NCBI GenBank assembly: GCA_015660915.1
Contig: JACTTZ010000007.1
Location: 28,604 to 92,603, forward strand
Direction: 5' to 3'
Source of the DNA: Methanomicrobia archaeon
GTDB lineage: Archaea; Halobacteriota; Bog-38; Methanoflorentales; Methanoflorentaceae
Length of the DNA: 64,000 nt
The position numbers and the translations under genes are program-made. The notes under the pieces are model-generated. The model saw only the letters and a program-made list of their open reading frames with translations, had not been told where the DNA came from and searched no databases. Every line of letters starts with the position of its first letter. The first letter of the stretch is position 1. This document shows, piece after piece, positions 37,601-45,421 of this stretch.

Positions 37601-39622
37601 ACGAGTATTGCCTTTTCACCTAACTGTGAGGATCTTATTATTGGTTATGAGGATGGAAGAATTGAAGCGAGATGTATGACATATCTTGACGGGGACCCAG
37701 AATATTTTTTCGATGACGGGTCCTCAGAAATTCATTACTGTAAATTTTCAGCCGATGGGAAGTTCTTTGTCACCCACTCATTAGCAGAGATAAAGATATG
37801 GGAGACTAAGAATCGAACTAAAGCTAGAGCCCTTGGTCACGCTAATCTATGTGCTCTCGATCCATCTGGGAAATATATCGCAACAATTTTAAAAAACAAT
37901 GATATCGTAATTCGAGACCTTGATTCCGGAGACGAAGTCAATTCAGAACAACACAATACCTCTGATAAAATAACCCATTGCGAGTTTTCTCCTGACGGGA
38001 ATTGGTTATGCTTTTTAGAAGTGATTGGTCTGGATGGTTATTTTTTAATCAAAGATGTGAAAAATTTGAATCAGCTCCACCGTTTGTATGCTTGCGGCAT
38101 TAGAAAGTTTGTTTTCAGTCCAAATGGTCAATTTTTGGCTCTACCTCATAGTAATGGTTATATTTACATTTATGATCTCGATTCTCGTGCATTGAAGCTA
38201 TGCGAAGGCGAAACAAATCGATATTTTTTTGGTATAAGTCATGCTCTCAAGACGACACTTTCAGGGCATCACCCCGATGATATTGACATTTTATCCTTTT
38301 CTCCAGATGGTGAACATCTTCTTTCGGCATCAGGCAATGAACATACAATAAAAATCTGGGACCTTCCATCTGCATTTGCTTTCAAAGTAACTACCCCAAG
38401 AATGGCCTCTGGCGTCAACCGTTTATTATTTTCTCCAGATGGAAGGAAAATTATTGTTGCAAGCAGTCACACAGAAACTCTCGTTCTCGATGCAAAGGAT
38501 GGGCGTATTTTACAATCGTACGTAATTGTTCATGGATCCTGGCCTTATCATATGCATGATGCTGTTTTGACCCCCAATTCACAACAGGTAGTTGGCGGAT
38601 CGAACGGGTTTGTTCTATTTATGAATACAGAAATAGAATCTTATTATACGAAATCTTTTAAGGGACTTGTATATCAGTGTCTTTTTACCCCAACGGGTCA
38701 TATCCTAATTCTTCTTATAGACGGCAAACTCGAATTTTATGATAAAAATGGGGTATTTCTGCGGAATTTACAACTTAAAGATGGCTCTGGCGAAGTAATT
38801 CGTTTCGCACTATCTCCAAATGGTAGCGAGATAATAATCGCTACTAAAGATAATAATCTTGGTTGTTATTTCGTGGAAAACGGAAAGGTGAAATGGATTG
38901 CAAAAGAAAATCGTCACAACTCAGTAATACAAACACTGTCTTTCTCTCCAGATGGGAATAATTTTGTGAGCACTTCAGATAGGCAATTATGCATTTACAA
39001 TGCAAATTCTGGTATAATAATTAAGACATTCAGTATGAAGGATGATATCACAAGTTTCTCATCCTGTCCAGATGGTCTCACTTTTGCGTTTGCATCAAAT
39101 GACAAAATATTTGTGTGTAATTGGAAAACCGGTCTTCTTAGAAAGAAATTCGCTCCTCACGATGATGAAGTGACTGGATGCGCCTTTTCATCTGATTGCA
39201 GATATCTAATAACCATTTCATCAGATTGTACACTGAAAACTTGGGATACTAATGAATGGAATTTGCTCGCTACATTTGTTGGTATGTTCCTCCCATTCAC
39301 AGCTTGTTCTCACTCCAATCTTGACAAATTTGCCGCTTCGGATAAAGATGGAGCTATCTATGTCCTTACACTTGAGAATTACACGCAAGGACCAACTTTT
39401 GTACCAGTTTGGCATTCGATAAGAGATAACACGCACAGTATTTTATGCCCTAAATGCCAGAATTGGACCATCATCTCTAATACTTTAATTGGTTCAAAAA
39501 TGGATTGCCCAGTTTGTAAGAGGAATCTCCAACTATCTGGTTTCATTTTAGAAGGAGAATGGAAAGAGATTGAAAAAGCCCAAACGGATGAATCCATCGT
39601 GAATATGAAAAATGGAGAATAA
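34682..39622 (+). CDS. DUF4062-NACHT-zinc ribbon-WD40 protein
   Basis: The 1646-residue protein opens with DUF4062 (VSVFVSSTFNDMHAERDYL, then DIDLRWGITEADA) as in TEP1/NWD1. The NACHT P-loop is APGGMGKT (about residue 347) and Walker B is MIVIDALNQL. A cysteine-rich segment (about 780-820) has CTC, CPFC and CPIC pairs, like a zinc ribbon. A degenerate WD40 array (~920-1580) follows, then a second ribbon (CPKC ... CPVC) at about 1589-1612. It is AT-rich, with codon use unlike the other large NACHT gene, and its blades are far more diverged, so it has a separate origin. It is probably a STAND-type sensor; effector output is not evident. Confidence 0.88.
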   Translation: MSLSWQTVSVFVSSTFNDMHAERDYLVKRVFTELREWCEQRKLHLIDIDLRWGITEADAMNKNAVKVCLNRIDECRPFFLCFLGQRRGWVPKKDEIDPDTCTAFPDLKNYIGAASITEMEILHAVIDPMNKKERADRSFFYLRDPSYLKDLPDEPEFIRNTYTNEGIANPIDRERADEELRDLREVIIPKTHRPVHHYTAKWNPNETTQELAIPLQCPSGEIRNQKRWKNHWRVLGTDPTTFDLNDDEMLAEEARKKNQEIIRGRLGSFRCDNEDLAKVIFDDLTKAISERFPEHLVDRAETPLQKELDQQERFLELNCNGFIRREGDFDALNAYAASDSRDLFVLTAPGGMGKTMLLANWIRSYQQQHGQDLPIFYRFIGASDGSTTVNAVLRSVLAEINEANLIQDEIPFDPTELRNKFPDLLKLIGTQGQCMIVIDALNQLESGLRNLYWLPKKLPAGIKMIVSFKRDGDEAEQLASNLRKSLPRTYYEIKPFATRDDRKKLVTAYLDQYLKQLDDTLIEALIERPEAQNPLFLKVVLSELRIYGSFANLGKKIREDFGTTPAEAFVAVLRRLEDDPIYSSVEPKISVPLIFGLLAHARQGLAEEELVGLFIQELCAHEKIKCETNDLRYSYTDTIRLILRQVRQYLASRQGRYDFFYEGFKEAAMVTYQQLKKETNSEHSGSGWHDILASFFIAMPTWLTQIKSDTRPTIESRVPNYRKCIELPYQLTKAGRNSELEDILTNISFIEAKATSLNIDDLLLDYQRLCYGRIDPRSPVCTCWYDDEKYGFFCPFCHTWNTISNKLLGTMVSCPICGKSVLINLFVLKSSHKLNDISIEPILQQIPKYENVSPKLIEFFEFVRNQTHILSQHPSQTFDQALNWLNDTAPNKNAKAIYAHKTPKKPWIRWINREDSLDPRITTIPVDTEKFDACLFTPEGYHFVTLTDGKTVRVWDARTCTEIEKIRLANENATSIAFSPNCEDLIIGYEDGRIEARCMTYLDGDPEYFFDDGSSEIHYCKFSADGKFFVTHSLAEIKIWETKNRTKARALGHANLCALDPSGKYIATILKNNDIVIRDLDSGDEVNSEQHNTSDKITHCEFSPDGNWLCFLEVIGLDGYFLIKDVKNLNQLHRLYACGIRKFVFSPNGQFLALPHSNGYIYIYDLDSRALKLCEGETNRYFFGISHALKTTLSGHHPDDIDILSFSPDGEHLLSASGNEHTIKIWDLPSAFAFKVTTPRMASGVNRLLFSPDGRKIIVASSHTETLVLDAKDGRILQSYVIVHGSWPYHMHDAVLTPNSQQVVGGSNGFVLFMNTEIESYYTKSFKGLVYQCLFTPTGHILILLIDGKLEFYDKNGVFLRNLQLKDGSGEVIRFALSPNGSEIIIATKDNNLGCYFVENGKVKWIAKENRHNSVIQTLSFSPDGNNFVSTSDRQLCIYNANSGIIIKTFSMKDDITSFSSCPDGLTFAFASNDKIFVCNWKTGLLRKKFAPHDDEVTGCAFSSDCRYLITISSDCTLKTWDTNEWNLLATFVGMFLPFTACSHSNLDKFAASDKDGAIYVLTLENYTQGPTFVPVWHSIRDNTHSILCPKCQNWTIISNTLIGSKMDCPVCKRNLQLSGFILEGEWKEIEKAQTDESIVNMKNGE

Positions 39623-40020
39623 GCGTCGACAATATTCAAACTGGTCTTCGCGAGAATAGGGGATTACCTATCTAGAACGGATGATGGGGGGATAATTCAT
39701 CGTATGTTTTCGTGGGGAAATGGGGGCTGTATTCAGGAAGTAACGATTTATCCAATTGATATATCACTTCTTTAGTGACTATTAAAGAGTACCGTTAATT
39801 TACGGCTGAAAATATTCCATATCCAAGGTCGATGCCGAAATCAATCGTCGCTCTCGACATCTTACGCCCTTAATTGTCGTTGCTTGCATATCATTATTAT
39901 GAATCTAACACGCTGGTGCGTGCGTAGATGCCAAAAACCCTCGTTTTTCCGTTGGAAATATTTAGAACACCGCAACATTATTTCTATTCGATAAAGTCAA
40001 CGCCGAATCACAATTGTTAA
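39623..40020. other. Spacer between the giant NACHT gene and the first int(N)-att unit
   Basis: About 400 bases without a supportable gene or RNA. Base composition shifts back toward that of the rest of the window across it. Confidence 0.35.
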
Positions 40021-40347
40021 ATGCACAGCACTGACCAGTCAAGTATTATGGTAGCTGTTGAAAATTACCCCTTTGCTGACTTCCCAAAACACGAACTGTT
40101 AGAAGTCCATCGCAGCAAAGTCTCTATTCACAATGCAAAAGCAGGGTACAGTTACCCAACGATTCGGCTGCCGCACACCTTCTCGCGACTTGTAGGCTTA
40201 CCAACTCGAATATATCAAACCGTGCACGATGGGGCGTTAGCCTTTGTAGTTGTAATTTCTCCTCGAAAAAATGCCTCAGACAGTCCAGAATCGCCCGCCT
40301 TGACATGGCGGAGGTCGCCGGTCCGAATCCCACCCGCGCCACGATAG
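40021..40347 (+). CDS. int(N)-att ORF, copy A: N-terminal part of an SSV-type integrase
   Basis: The 108-residue ORF has the shared domain HELLEVHRSKVSIHNAKAGY, then [20 protein letters not shown] and YQTVHDGALAFVVVIS, and runs in frame into a tRNA-Val 3' half encoding [10 protein letters not shown]. The same layout occurs at 49.2, 56.4, 58.6 and 61.8 kb; in the last copy it continues into an integrase core-binding domain. I therefore read it as the int(N) half left when an SSV-type integrase gene is split at its internal attachment site. Homology to the other copies begins near the internal ATG at 40048. This is the only copy on the plus strand. The domain resembles an AbrB-type fold in size and pattern, which is a guess. 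Confidence 0.65.
   Translation: MHSTDQSSIMVAVENYPFADFPKHELLEVHRSKVSIHNAKAGYSYPTIRLPHTFSRLVGLPTRIYQTVHDGALAFVVVISPRKNASDSPESPALTWRRSPVRIPPAPR
40295..40341 (+). repeat. tRNA-Val(GAC) 3' half, att copy A
   Basis: Anticodon stem CCGCC/GGCGG encloses loop TTGACAT. AGGTC, GCCGG and TCCGAAT follow as in the other copies, but the T-stem partner is CCCAC instead of CCGGC and the acceptor end is CCGCGCC. The 3' end is thus decayed or comes from a different junction. No tRNA 5' half precedes it; the int(N) reading frame does. Confidence 0.75.
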
Positions 40348-40493
40348 TTGCTCAAGATAGCTTGTGTAGTTTGGCAGAATGTCGCGTGTTCTTGATTTCA
40401 CTTATCACATCCGCTCTGCGTGCGTAAATCGACCTGTGAGATAAGATAGCTTAAATACAGCGTTACGAGCCCTTGTAATAGAGGCATCAGATC

Positions 40494-40907
40494 ATGGATG
40501 ACGAAAAATACTACGAGCTGATCAATGGTGACGAAAACGAACACAACGAGGTCATAAAAACCCTAGGTTTTGAAAGGTACGTGGCAATGCTTAGCGTTGT
40601 TCATAGTTTTAGCCAGGACGGACTTGACCTCACAATGACTGAAGAGCCGACTACCAAAGAGGCAATGTTCTTTACATTTATCCAGTGGCTTGAGCAGAAG
40701 CGTTCAGTCGATATCGAAAAAATCAAGGGGTGTTCATTGGCGCAGTTTGTTACGCTTCTGAGCGAGTGTCAATATATAGAGTACCACAACGGGGCCTTTA
40801 CGAGGCTTTCACCTAAGCATCCTTTCGACGATTTCGATGTCATCTATTCTCCGCTGAAGGGACGTGAAAATGATGCTGTCGTCGTGCTTCGTCGCAAGAA
40901 GGGTTAA
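40494..40907 (+). CDS. Hypothetical 137-residue acidic protein
   Basis: The intact ORF starts MDDEKYYELINGDENEHNEV and ends in a basic RRKKG. It contains helical segments and no membrane span or known motif. It lies directly downstream of int(N)-att copy A and could be either host sequence or cargo. I do not recognise it. Confidence 0.5.
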   Translation: MDDEKYYELINGDENEHNEVIKTLGFERYVAMLSVVHSFSQDGLDLTMTEEPTTKEAMFFTFIQWLEQKRSVDIEKIKGCSLAQFVTLLSECQYIEYHNGAFTRLSPKHPFDDFDVIYSPLKGRENDAVVVLRRKKG

Positions 40908-41936
40908 CAGCAGCTATCGTCAATATCACTTAGCTATATCCATATCACTTAGCTAGCCGCCAAGGGACGATTAAGCCTCACATTCCAACGTGTAACGTTC
41001 GATCGATAGACGATCATCAAAAAAACCAATCGTTTTTGCTGTGGACAAAAAGAAGAGTTTGACCGGGGAAACGCAACAAATCTTGTTTTCGCCAGATATT
41101 GGACTGCTATAGTCTCTTACGGTTTTTCGCTGTGCAGTTTCAAGTCGCTGAGTTCTGATACCATCCTTTCTGCTCCATAGACGCCGACTTCTAGCGTGCG
41201 AGGGCGTGGTAATGCTACTGTCGCAGTTTGCTCGTTCTGCGTTCTGTGTATCCGCGCTTAACCAGAAGTATTACGGTTTACCCGTCGAACACGTGGCTCA
41301 GGTCTTTCACGGTGCCGCCAACGACATCTAAGAATTTCTCACCTCCCCGGAGTGTGATATCCGGAAGCTCGGCAGTCATTCGTTGCAATGCAACGATGAG
41401 GACGCGGTAGTTATTGTAAACGCAGAGCTGTTCAGAAGTGCTTTGATTAGCTTGACGGCGTCCGATAATTTATCACCTTCAAAACGCACAACGCGGTTTG
41501 AGGTTATCGAACGTATTTTTTCCATCGTCAAGCCAAATAACTGGACAAGCGCCCTTCACAAACTGATTTAATCGCGTTTTGCGCTAGGGTCTTGCTCATG
41601 TCAGCGACGCCTCGACGTTGATTCAAATAACCTGATTGTCTTCATGAGCCAGATAATATCCATCGAGGCTGTATCTCGCCATGTCGCAGGCACGTTCAGC
41701 ACCGTTTCCCTGTCTTTATGATGGGAGCATGATCGTCCGTTGCATGCCTTAAGAATTCAAGCGCCTCTTTTGATGAAACTGCAGCCGTCACGCTGGCGAG
41801 TGCAGCAGGTTTCCCGCGCGATTTGGTCGACCAGCAAAATGGTGCCAGTCTTGGCATTTTCTGAACACCGCTTCTGGCCGAACTCCGCCATCGAAACCAG
41901 CACCCAGCAGCTCTACTGAATTAACGCATCGATTCT
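40908..41936. other. About 1 kb of mostly non-coding, decayed sequence
   Basis: Only broken frames are visible here, the best being the minus-strand ORF pair at 41278-41525. A short direct repeat, ATATCACTTAGCTA, appears twice at about 40923-40955. Otherwise I see no tRNA, repeat or intact gene. Confidence 0.35.
41278..41525 (-). pseudogene. Possible frameshifted small protein
   Basis: From ATG 41525 one frame reads MEKIRSITSNRVVRFEGDKL and on to an early stop. A shifted frame continues with good protein character (YRVLIVALQRMTAELPDITL, then GGEKFLDVVGGTVKDLSHVF) to TAA at 41278. Joining the two with one frameshift gives about 80 residues of plausible coding sequence. No family recognised; it may be two unrelated scraps. 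Confidence 0.3.
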
Positions 41937-42383
41937 TCATCGCACTAAGTCTTCGAAGGACATTGCCGGCTGCCTAAACCTATTCCTTGGGAACGCTTCG
42001 CGATTAGCTTTGTCTTCCGCAAGCTCCTCTTCGGTACTAATGCTCTCCGCAGGAAAATCCTCTGTAAGCCTTGTGCTGTACTTTAATACCAACTCAAAGA
42101 GCTTGGGAGTAGGAACGTCTGAGAGATCGCGCTTTTCCAGCTCCTCCTTCAGGCGCGTGAACTGCGCCCCGAGGAGATCCAGCTGCGCTTGCTTGGTCAG
42201 CGAGTACTTCTCGCGCATGGCGTCACGTTCGATGGCCTTCAGGTTCTTGAGCTCTCCTACACACTCTCGCTCCCATTTTGCCAACGTGGCTCTATTTATG
42301 CCGATTTCGATTTCAATCGCTCGAAGCGACTTCCCCTGAGCCCGTAGCTCAAGGAATTTCTGTTTTGTTTGTGCTCCTTTCAT
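41937..42383 (-). CDS. Phage-type helix-turn-helix protein (terminase-small-subunit-like)
   Basis: The 148-residue protein begins with a helix-turn-helix: LELRAQGKSLRAIEIEIGIN, then RATLAKWERE. A long charged helical region follows (LLGAQFTRLKEELEKRDLSD). Proteins of this layout usually sit near terminase genes in archaeal and bacterial proviruses and bind DNA. No terminase is nearby here; the only terminase piece in the window is at 20.2 kb. The upstream region has a 15-base inverted repeat that could be its operator. Confidence 0.7.
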   Translation of the reverse strand: MKGAQTKQKFLELRAQGKSLRAIEIEIGINRATLAKWERECVGELKNLKAIERDAMREKYSLTKQAQLDLLGAQFTRLKEELEKRDLSDVPTPKLFELVLKYSTRLTEDFPAESISTEEELAEDKANREAFPRNRFRQPAMSFEDLVR

Positions 42384-42395
42384 ATTTTTTGTTCC

Positions 42396-42506
42396 CGTCG
42401 TAAGACGTAGCTACGCTCGAAGCGAAGAATCACACAACGAAAGATGCAGACAAACATCCAAAACTATATACGATAGTCCAGTCACTTTGAACTGCGTCTT
42501 ACGATG
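42396..42506. promoter_or_regulatory. Spaced inverted repeat upstream of the HTH gene
   Basis: CGTCGTAAGACGTAG at 42396-42410 and CTGCGTCTTACGATG at 42492-42506 are inverted copies of each other with 13 of 15 matches. The first lies 13 bases before the HTH gene start at 42383. Two equal sites 96 bases apart, in opposite orientation, fit an operator pair for looping or autoregulation. Confidence 0.5.
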
Positions 42507-42507
42507 C

Positions 42508-42557
42508 GTGAGAGCAGGTCGTTTTTGATTGCTGTCAAGTGCGCGACCTGCTTTCAC
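42508..42557. repeat. 14-base inverted repeat (hairpin)
   Basis: GTGAGAGCAGGTCG and CGACCTGCTTTCAC pair at 13 of 14 positions around a 22-base loop. It directly follows the operator-like repeat. It could be a transcription terminator for neither neighbour (no T run), so a protein-binding or origin element is more likely. Confidence 0.5.
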
Positions 42558-42985
42558 TTCTGAGTCTTAATCTTCCTTAGACTTCCATAGTAAATGAATT
42601 TTGGGGTTTTTTTGTCGCCCGCTTAAAAACGGCCTGACGTGTTTTATGTTGGAAGGTTAATTATCCTTCCCAGGGATCGATTCAAGGCCGATTGCAGCGC
42701 CCCCCTTACCTGCGTGTCATAACTCTCATCGTGCGTCGTTCGCTTCCACCTTAATCTCATCATAACCGTCTAAGAATAGTGCGGAGCAGTCGGTGTAAAA
42801 CGAAGTTCAGGCGCCCCACCCGACGAGCAATTTCTTCATAATATTATCTTTTTTAAATTATAATAAAATATAGATAATAATAATAGGTATTTTGGCGTGC
42901 TATAGCATTACACACCCTATTAGCCAGTAGATACTGCGATTAGCGAGTAACGGCATTTGGTTGCGCGCGCGAAATTGTGGTACAT

Positions 42986-43018
42986 TTTTGGCTTACTTTT
43001 GGCTTACTTTTGGCTTAC
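42986..43018. repeat. Three perfect 11-base tandem repeats (TTTTGGCTTAC)
   Basis: The unit TTTTGGCTTAC occurs three times without a spacer. The 11-base period places each copy on nearly the same face of the helix, as in iterons bound by replication or partition proteins. It lies about 100 bases downstream of an AT-rich block. No coding frame explains it. Confidence 0.7.
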
Positions 43019-43181
43019 TTCTGCATACCAGGAATCATATTCGACATTGCAATCCTCTGCTTGACCCTCTGCAGTCTATGACTGAGCTGTGTGCGGCAAG
43101 CCGTACTTCGGCAAGCTTAACGAGTTCACGGCAAAAAGGCAGATAAATAGATAGTAACAAACGACCATAAGTCCAAAGACA

Positions 43182-43610
43182 ATGACCGACTTGGAACAAG
43201 CTGTTTTCGATATCATCGCCGCCGAAGTGAATCGGCTGAAGGCTGACGAGCTGATCGCCGCCCTGCAGCGTAATGCGCTTGACGCTCCGAAAATGGGAGT
43301 GATGGTTCCGGGAAGCGGGTGCAGGTTCTGCGTGCCACAGTACGACGACTTGCACCGTGAGACGGAGTCGGAATTTGAGTGCGATCTCAAGGCGTGTTTG
43401 ACTCATTCGCTTGTGGTGCACACACTCGGCATCCTCCAAGACGCTGATCGCATGGCTGAGCCAGTAAACGCTGCAACAGTCCGTAACAGGCTCACCGGCG
43501 TGCTGCAAACGATTTTTGGTGAGCAGAAAAGTAAGGAAATAGCAGTGCGTTTGGTAAAGACATTGCAAACAACGGGTCAAGCCCCTATTAATAACGGCTG
43601 GGCAGACTGA
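43182..43610 (+). CDS. Hypothetical 142-residue protein
   Basis: The intact ORF encodes a mostly helical protein with cysteines at GSGCRFCVPQ and in FECDLKACLTHS, so a small metal site is possible. It ends NNGWAD. No ribosome binding site is evident. I do not recognise the family. It lies downstream of the iteron-like repeats and could belong to the same element. Confidence 0.5.
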   Translation: MTDLEQAVFDIIAAEVNRLKADELIAALQRNALDAPKMGVMVPGSGCRFCVPQYDDLHRETESEFECDLKACLTHSLVVHTLGILQDADRMAEPVNAATVRNRLTGVLQTIFGEQKSKEIAVRLVKTLQTTGQAPINNGWAD

Positions 43611-43815
43611 AAACGTTTCAAACATACGCGCAGACGGTGGAAGTTCTTAAGTGTAAAAAGAAGTCGCAAACGGTCCCCATTGCTGTCCGTCGCCGAGTAT
43701 GGGGGGGTGCATTTCGAGACTAGCTCGAAAACGATTTTCACACTGACCGCTTGGGCGGCGGAGAGTACATATAACAGCAACAAGTCTTTTCTAAAAGCCT
43801 AAGGAGGGTAAGACT

Positions 43816-43944
43816 ATGCCGACGTGCAACGAATGCAAATTCTATAAGCCAATCGACGATAGCAAAGGAAATTGCTTCGGCAATGAGGTGCAAGGCGACC
43901 GAGAGACAAGTCAGTGCCCTACGCGCACTTTCGTACCTAAATAG
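43816..43944 (+). CDS. 42-residue four-cysteine protein (iron-sulfur or zinc knuckle size)
   Basis: The ORF encodes MPTCNECKFYKPIDDSKGNC and on to ETSQCPTRTFVPK, with cysteines at positions 4, 7, 20 and 34. A full AAGGAGGG ribosome binding site precedes the ATG by about seven bases, and TACATATAA at 43766-43774 is a good TATA box, so it is probably expressed. The CxxC plus two single cysteines recall the small [4Fe-4S] subunits of glycyl-radical enzymes such as benzylsuccinate synthase, but no such enzyme is in this window. A zinc knuckle is equally possible. Confidence 0.65.
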   Translation: MPTCNECKFYKPIDDSKGNCFGNEVQGDRETSQCPTRTFVPK

Positions 43945-44295
43945 TTCCCGTCGTCGTTCCCGTTCATTCTAAGCTCTACGACAAGCGCAAAGACTTGTGG
44001 TCGCTTCGCATTGGAAACGTGAGGATAGGAATCTCCGACGTTAAGATACGTAAAGAAGCACGATCCAATTAGAGCGGTCTGAACCTTGATTGGGGCCCCA
44101 CCACACATAACCGCTTGTCTTAACTCCCCATGCGCAACAATTCTATAACAGCGGAATCTTGCGAACTAAGAATCTGATTCGCAGCGCCCAGCAAGTGCCG
44201 CGGAGCTCACTAACTGTAAAAAACGGCACGTGAGCGCGGCTTTCGGAATTTCGAGTTATCCGTTGCTTTTGACGAAAGACTGCTTTTCCATGCGC
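43945..44295. other. Spacer without a gene
   Basis: About 350 bases between converging units. I see no gene, tRNA or notable repeat. Confidence 0.35.
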
Positions 44296-44586
44296 CTAGG
44301 GCTTAAAGCGCCGTGGCATGGGCATGTGCATTTTTCCGTGCCTTCCCATCTTTCCCTTGTGCATTTTTTTCATCACGAAAAACAGCCCAACCATGATGGT
44401 CGGCACGACGGTGAACATGATAAACGTGGCAGCCATGCACAGCATAACCATAAGTTGTGCGAGCAGCAGCATCACCGTAATGAAACGATACGCCATCGTG
44501 AAAGGCCACAACATCATGCGGAACGGCACCGTCACGGGCGACATCATCATTTTCATTGGCAGAAACATCAGTTTAATAAGACCCAT
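44296..44586 (-). CDS. Methionine-rich small membrane protein
   Basis: The 96-residue product contains about 21 methionines (roughly 22 percent). It has a hydrophobic centre with probably two membrane helices and a basic Met/His tail (KKMHKGKMGRHGKMHMPMP). Met- and His-rich tails often bind Cu(I) or Ag(I), so a role in soft-metal handling is possible. No partner such as a copper ATPase is seen nearby. The opposite strand also has an open frame, but the membrane-like pattern favours this one. Confidence 0.5.
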   Translation of the reverse strand: MGLIKLMFLPMKMMMSPVTVPFRMMLWPFTMAYRFITVMLLLAQLMVMLCMAATFIMFTVVPTIMVGLFFVMKKMHKGKMGRHGKMHMPMPRRFKP

Positions 44587-44875
44587 CCTTTAACCCTCGC
44601 TTTGATTCCGGTATCGTTAGGCGTCTCAAGCTCTCGATTCTACGCAAAGCCAACAACGCACACACGAGCGCAGAAATCGTGCACGCGGCTGAAGCCCTCG
44701 GTGAGCTTAATACCGATCTTTAGCTTGTGAGAGCGTTTGATTTGCCAACTACTTTAACAGTCTTTCGCGCCTTTATAACACTTTCCCTTTCTAACAGAGC
44801 AGATTTTGCAGCCTGCGCCATTGTTTGCCGTCGCTATGCACTAGCAAATGGGGAGCGAAAACGGCTTTCCGGCTA

Positions 44876-45235
44876 TTAGCTTAAGAGGAATTTCAACGCA
44901 ACCAATAACAGCGCCACACCAAAGACCTTTTCTAAGACGATATTTGGAACACTCGTTGCGATTTTCGCCCCGAAAAATGCTCCGAAAAAGAATCCAATGC
45001 CGAGAATCGCTGCAATCTTCAAGTCCGCGTAGCCACTTTGGTAGTACGTCAATGCAGCTAGCAACCCGAAAGGTGCCGTAAGCAGAATAAGCGTCGTGCC
45101 TTGCGCTTCGTGCTGGGTAAGGCCGACAAGCACCACCAGCGCTGGTACAAGAATAATACCGCCGCCAATACCCAGCAAACCGCTTAAAACGCCAGCCGTC
45201 GCTCCAAGGAGTAGGTAGAGGATTATGCTGTCCAC
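44876..45235 (-). CDS. Half-size TauE/SafE-family membrane transporter
   Basis: The 119-residue protein has four membrane helices and the family signature GLLGIGGGIILVPALV near its N-terminus. TauE/SafE exporters move sulfite or organosulfur anions and are normally about 250 residues with two such repeats; this is a single-repeat form that would have to dimerise. The GTG at 45235 follows GGGAGGTG by about eight bases; the open frame upstream is basic and not homologous. Confidence 0.85.
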   Translation of the reverse strand: MDSIILYLLLGATAGVLSGLLGIGGGIILVPALVVLVGLTQHEAQGTTLILLTAPFGLLAALTYYQSGYADLKIAAILGIGFFFGAFFGAKIATSVPNIVLEKVFGVALLLVALKFLLS

Positions 45236-45421
45236 GCCGTGTTCACCTCCCGTTTCCGCTCTGCGCCAGTCATGATTTGAGGCGTAGGCTTTTAACCGTG
45301 TCGGACGGACTGCGTGCCGCAAAAAGAGCTTCGTCGAAAAGGCCCACTCATTTCAAGCTCGTTCGGCTATGCGTCACAACGTGTGACGGGTTTCATTCGG
45401 ATTGGCCGTGGCCGGTTCGAC

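Larger units (their letters stand above)
42384..43181. other. Gene-free 800-base region with palindromes, AT-rich core and iteron-like repeats
   Basis: There is no gene here. It contains in order: a 15-base inverted repeat pair (42396-42410 and 42492-42506), a 14-base hairpin (42508-42557), an AT-rich block of about 55 bases (42838-42893), and three perfect 11-base tandem repeats (42986-43018). The combination next to a helix-turn-helix gene resembles a small replication or control region of a mobile element. This reading is inference. Confidence 0.45.

Noticed and set aside
40295..40341. Complete tRNA-Val genes at the att sites
   Set aside because: None of the att copies has a tRNA 5' half (acceptor and D arm); coding sequence of the int(N) ORF precedes each. 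They are fragments, not tRNA genes.
44230..44730. Histidine-rich 166-codon plus-strand frame opposite the Met-rich gene
   Set aside because: His-rich text arises as the complement of Met codons (CAT/ATG). The minus-strand frame has a sensible membrane topology.
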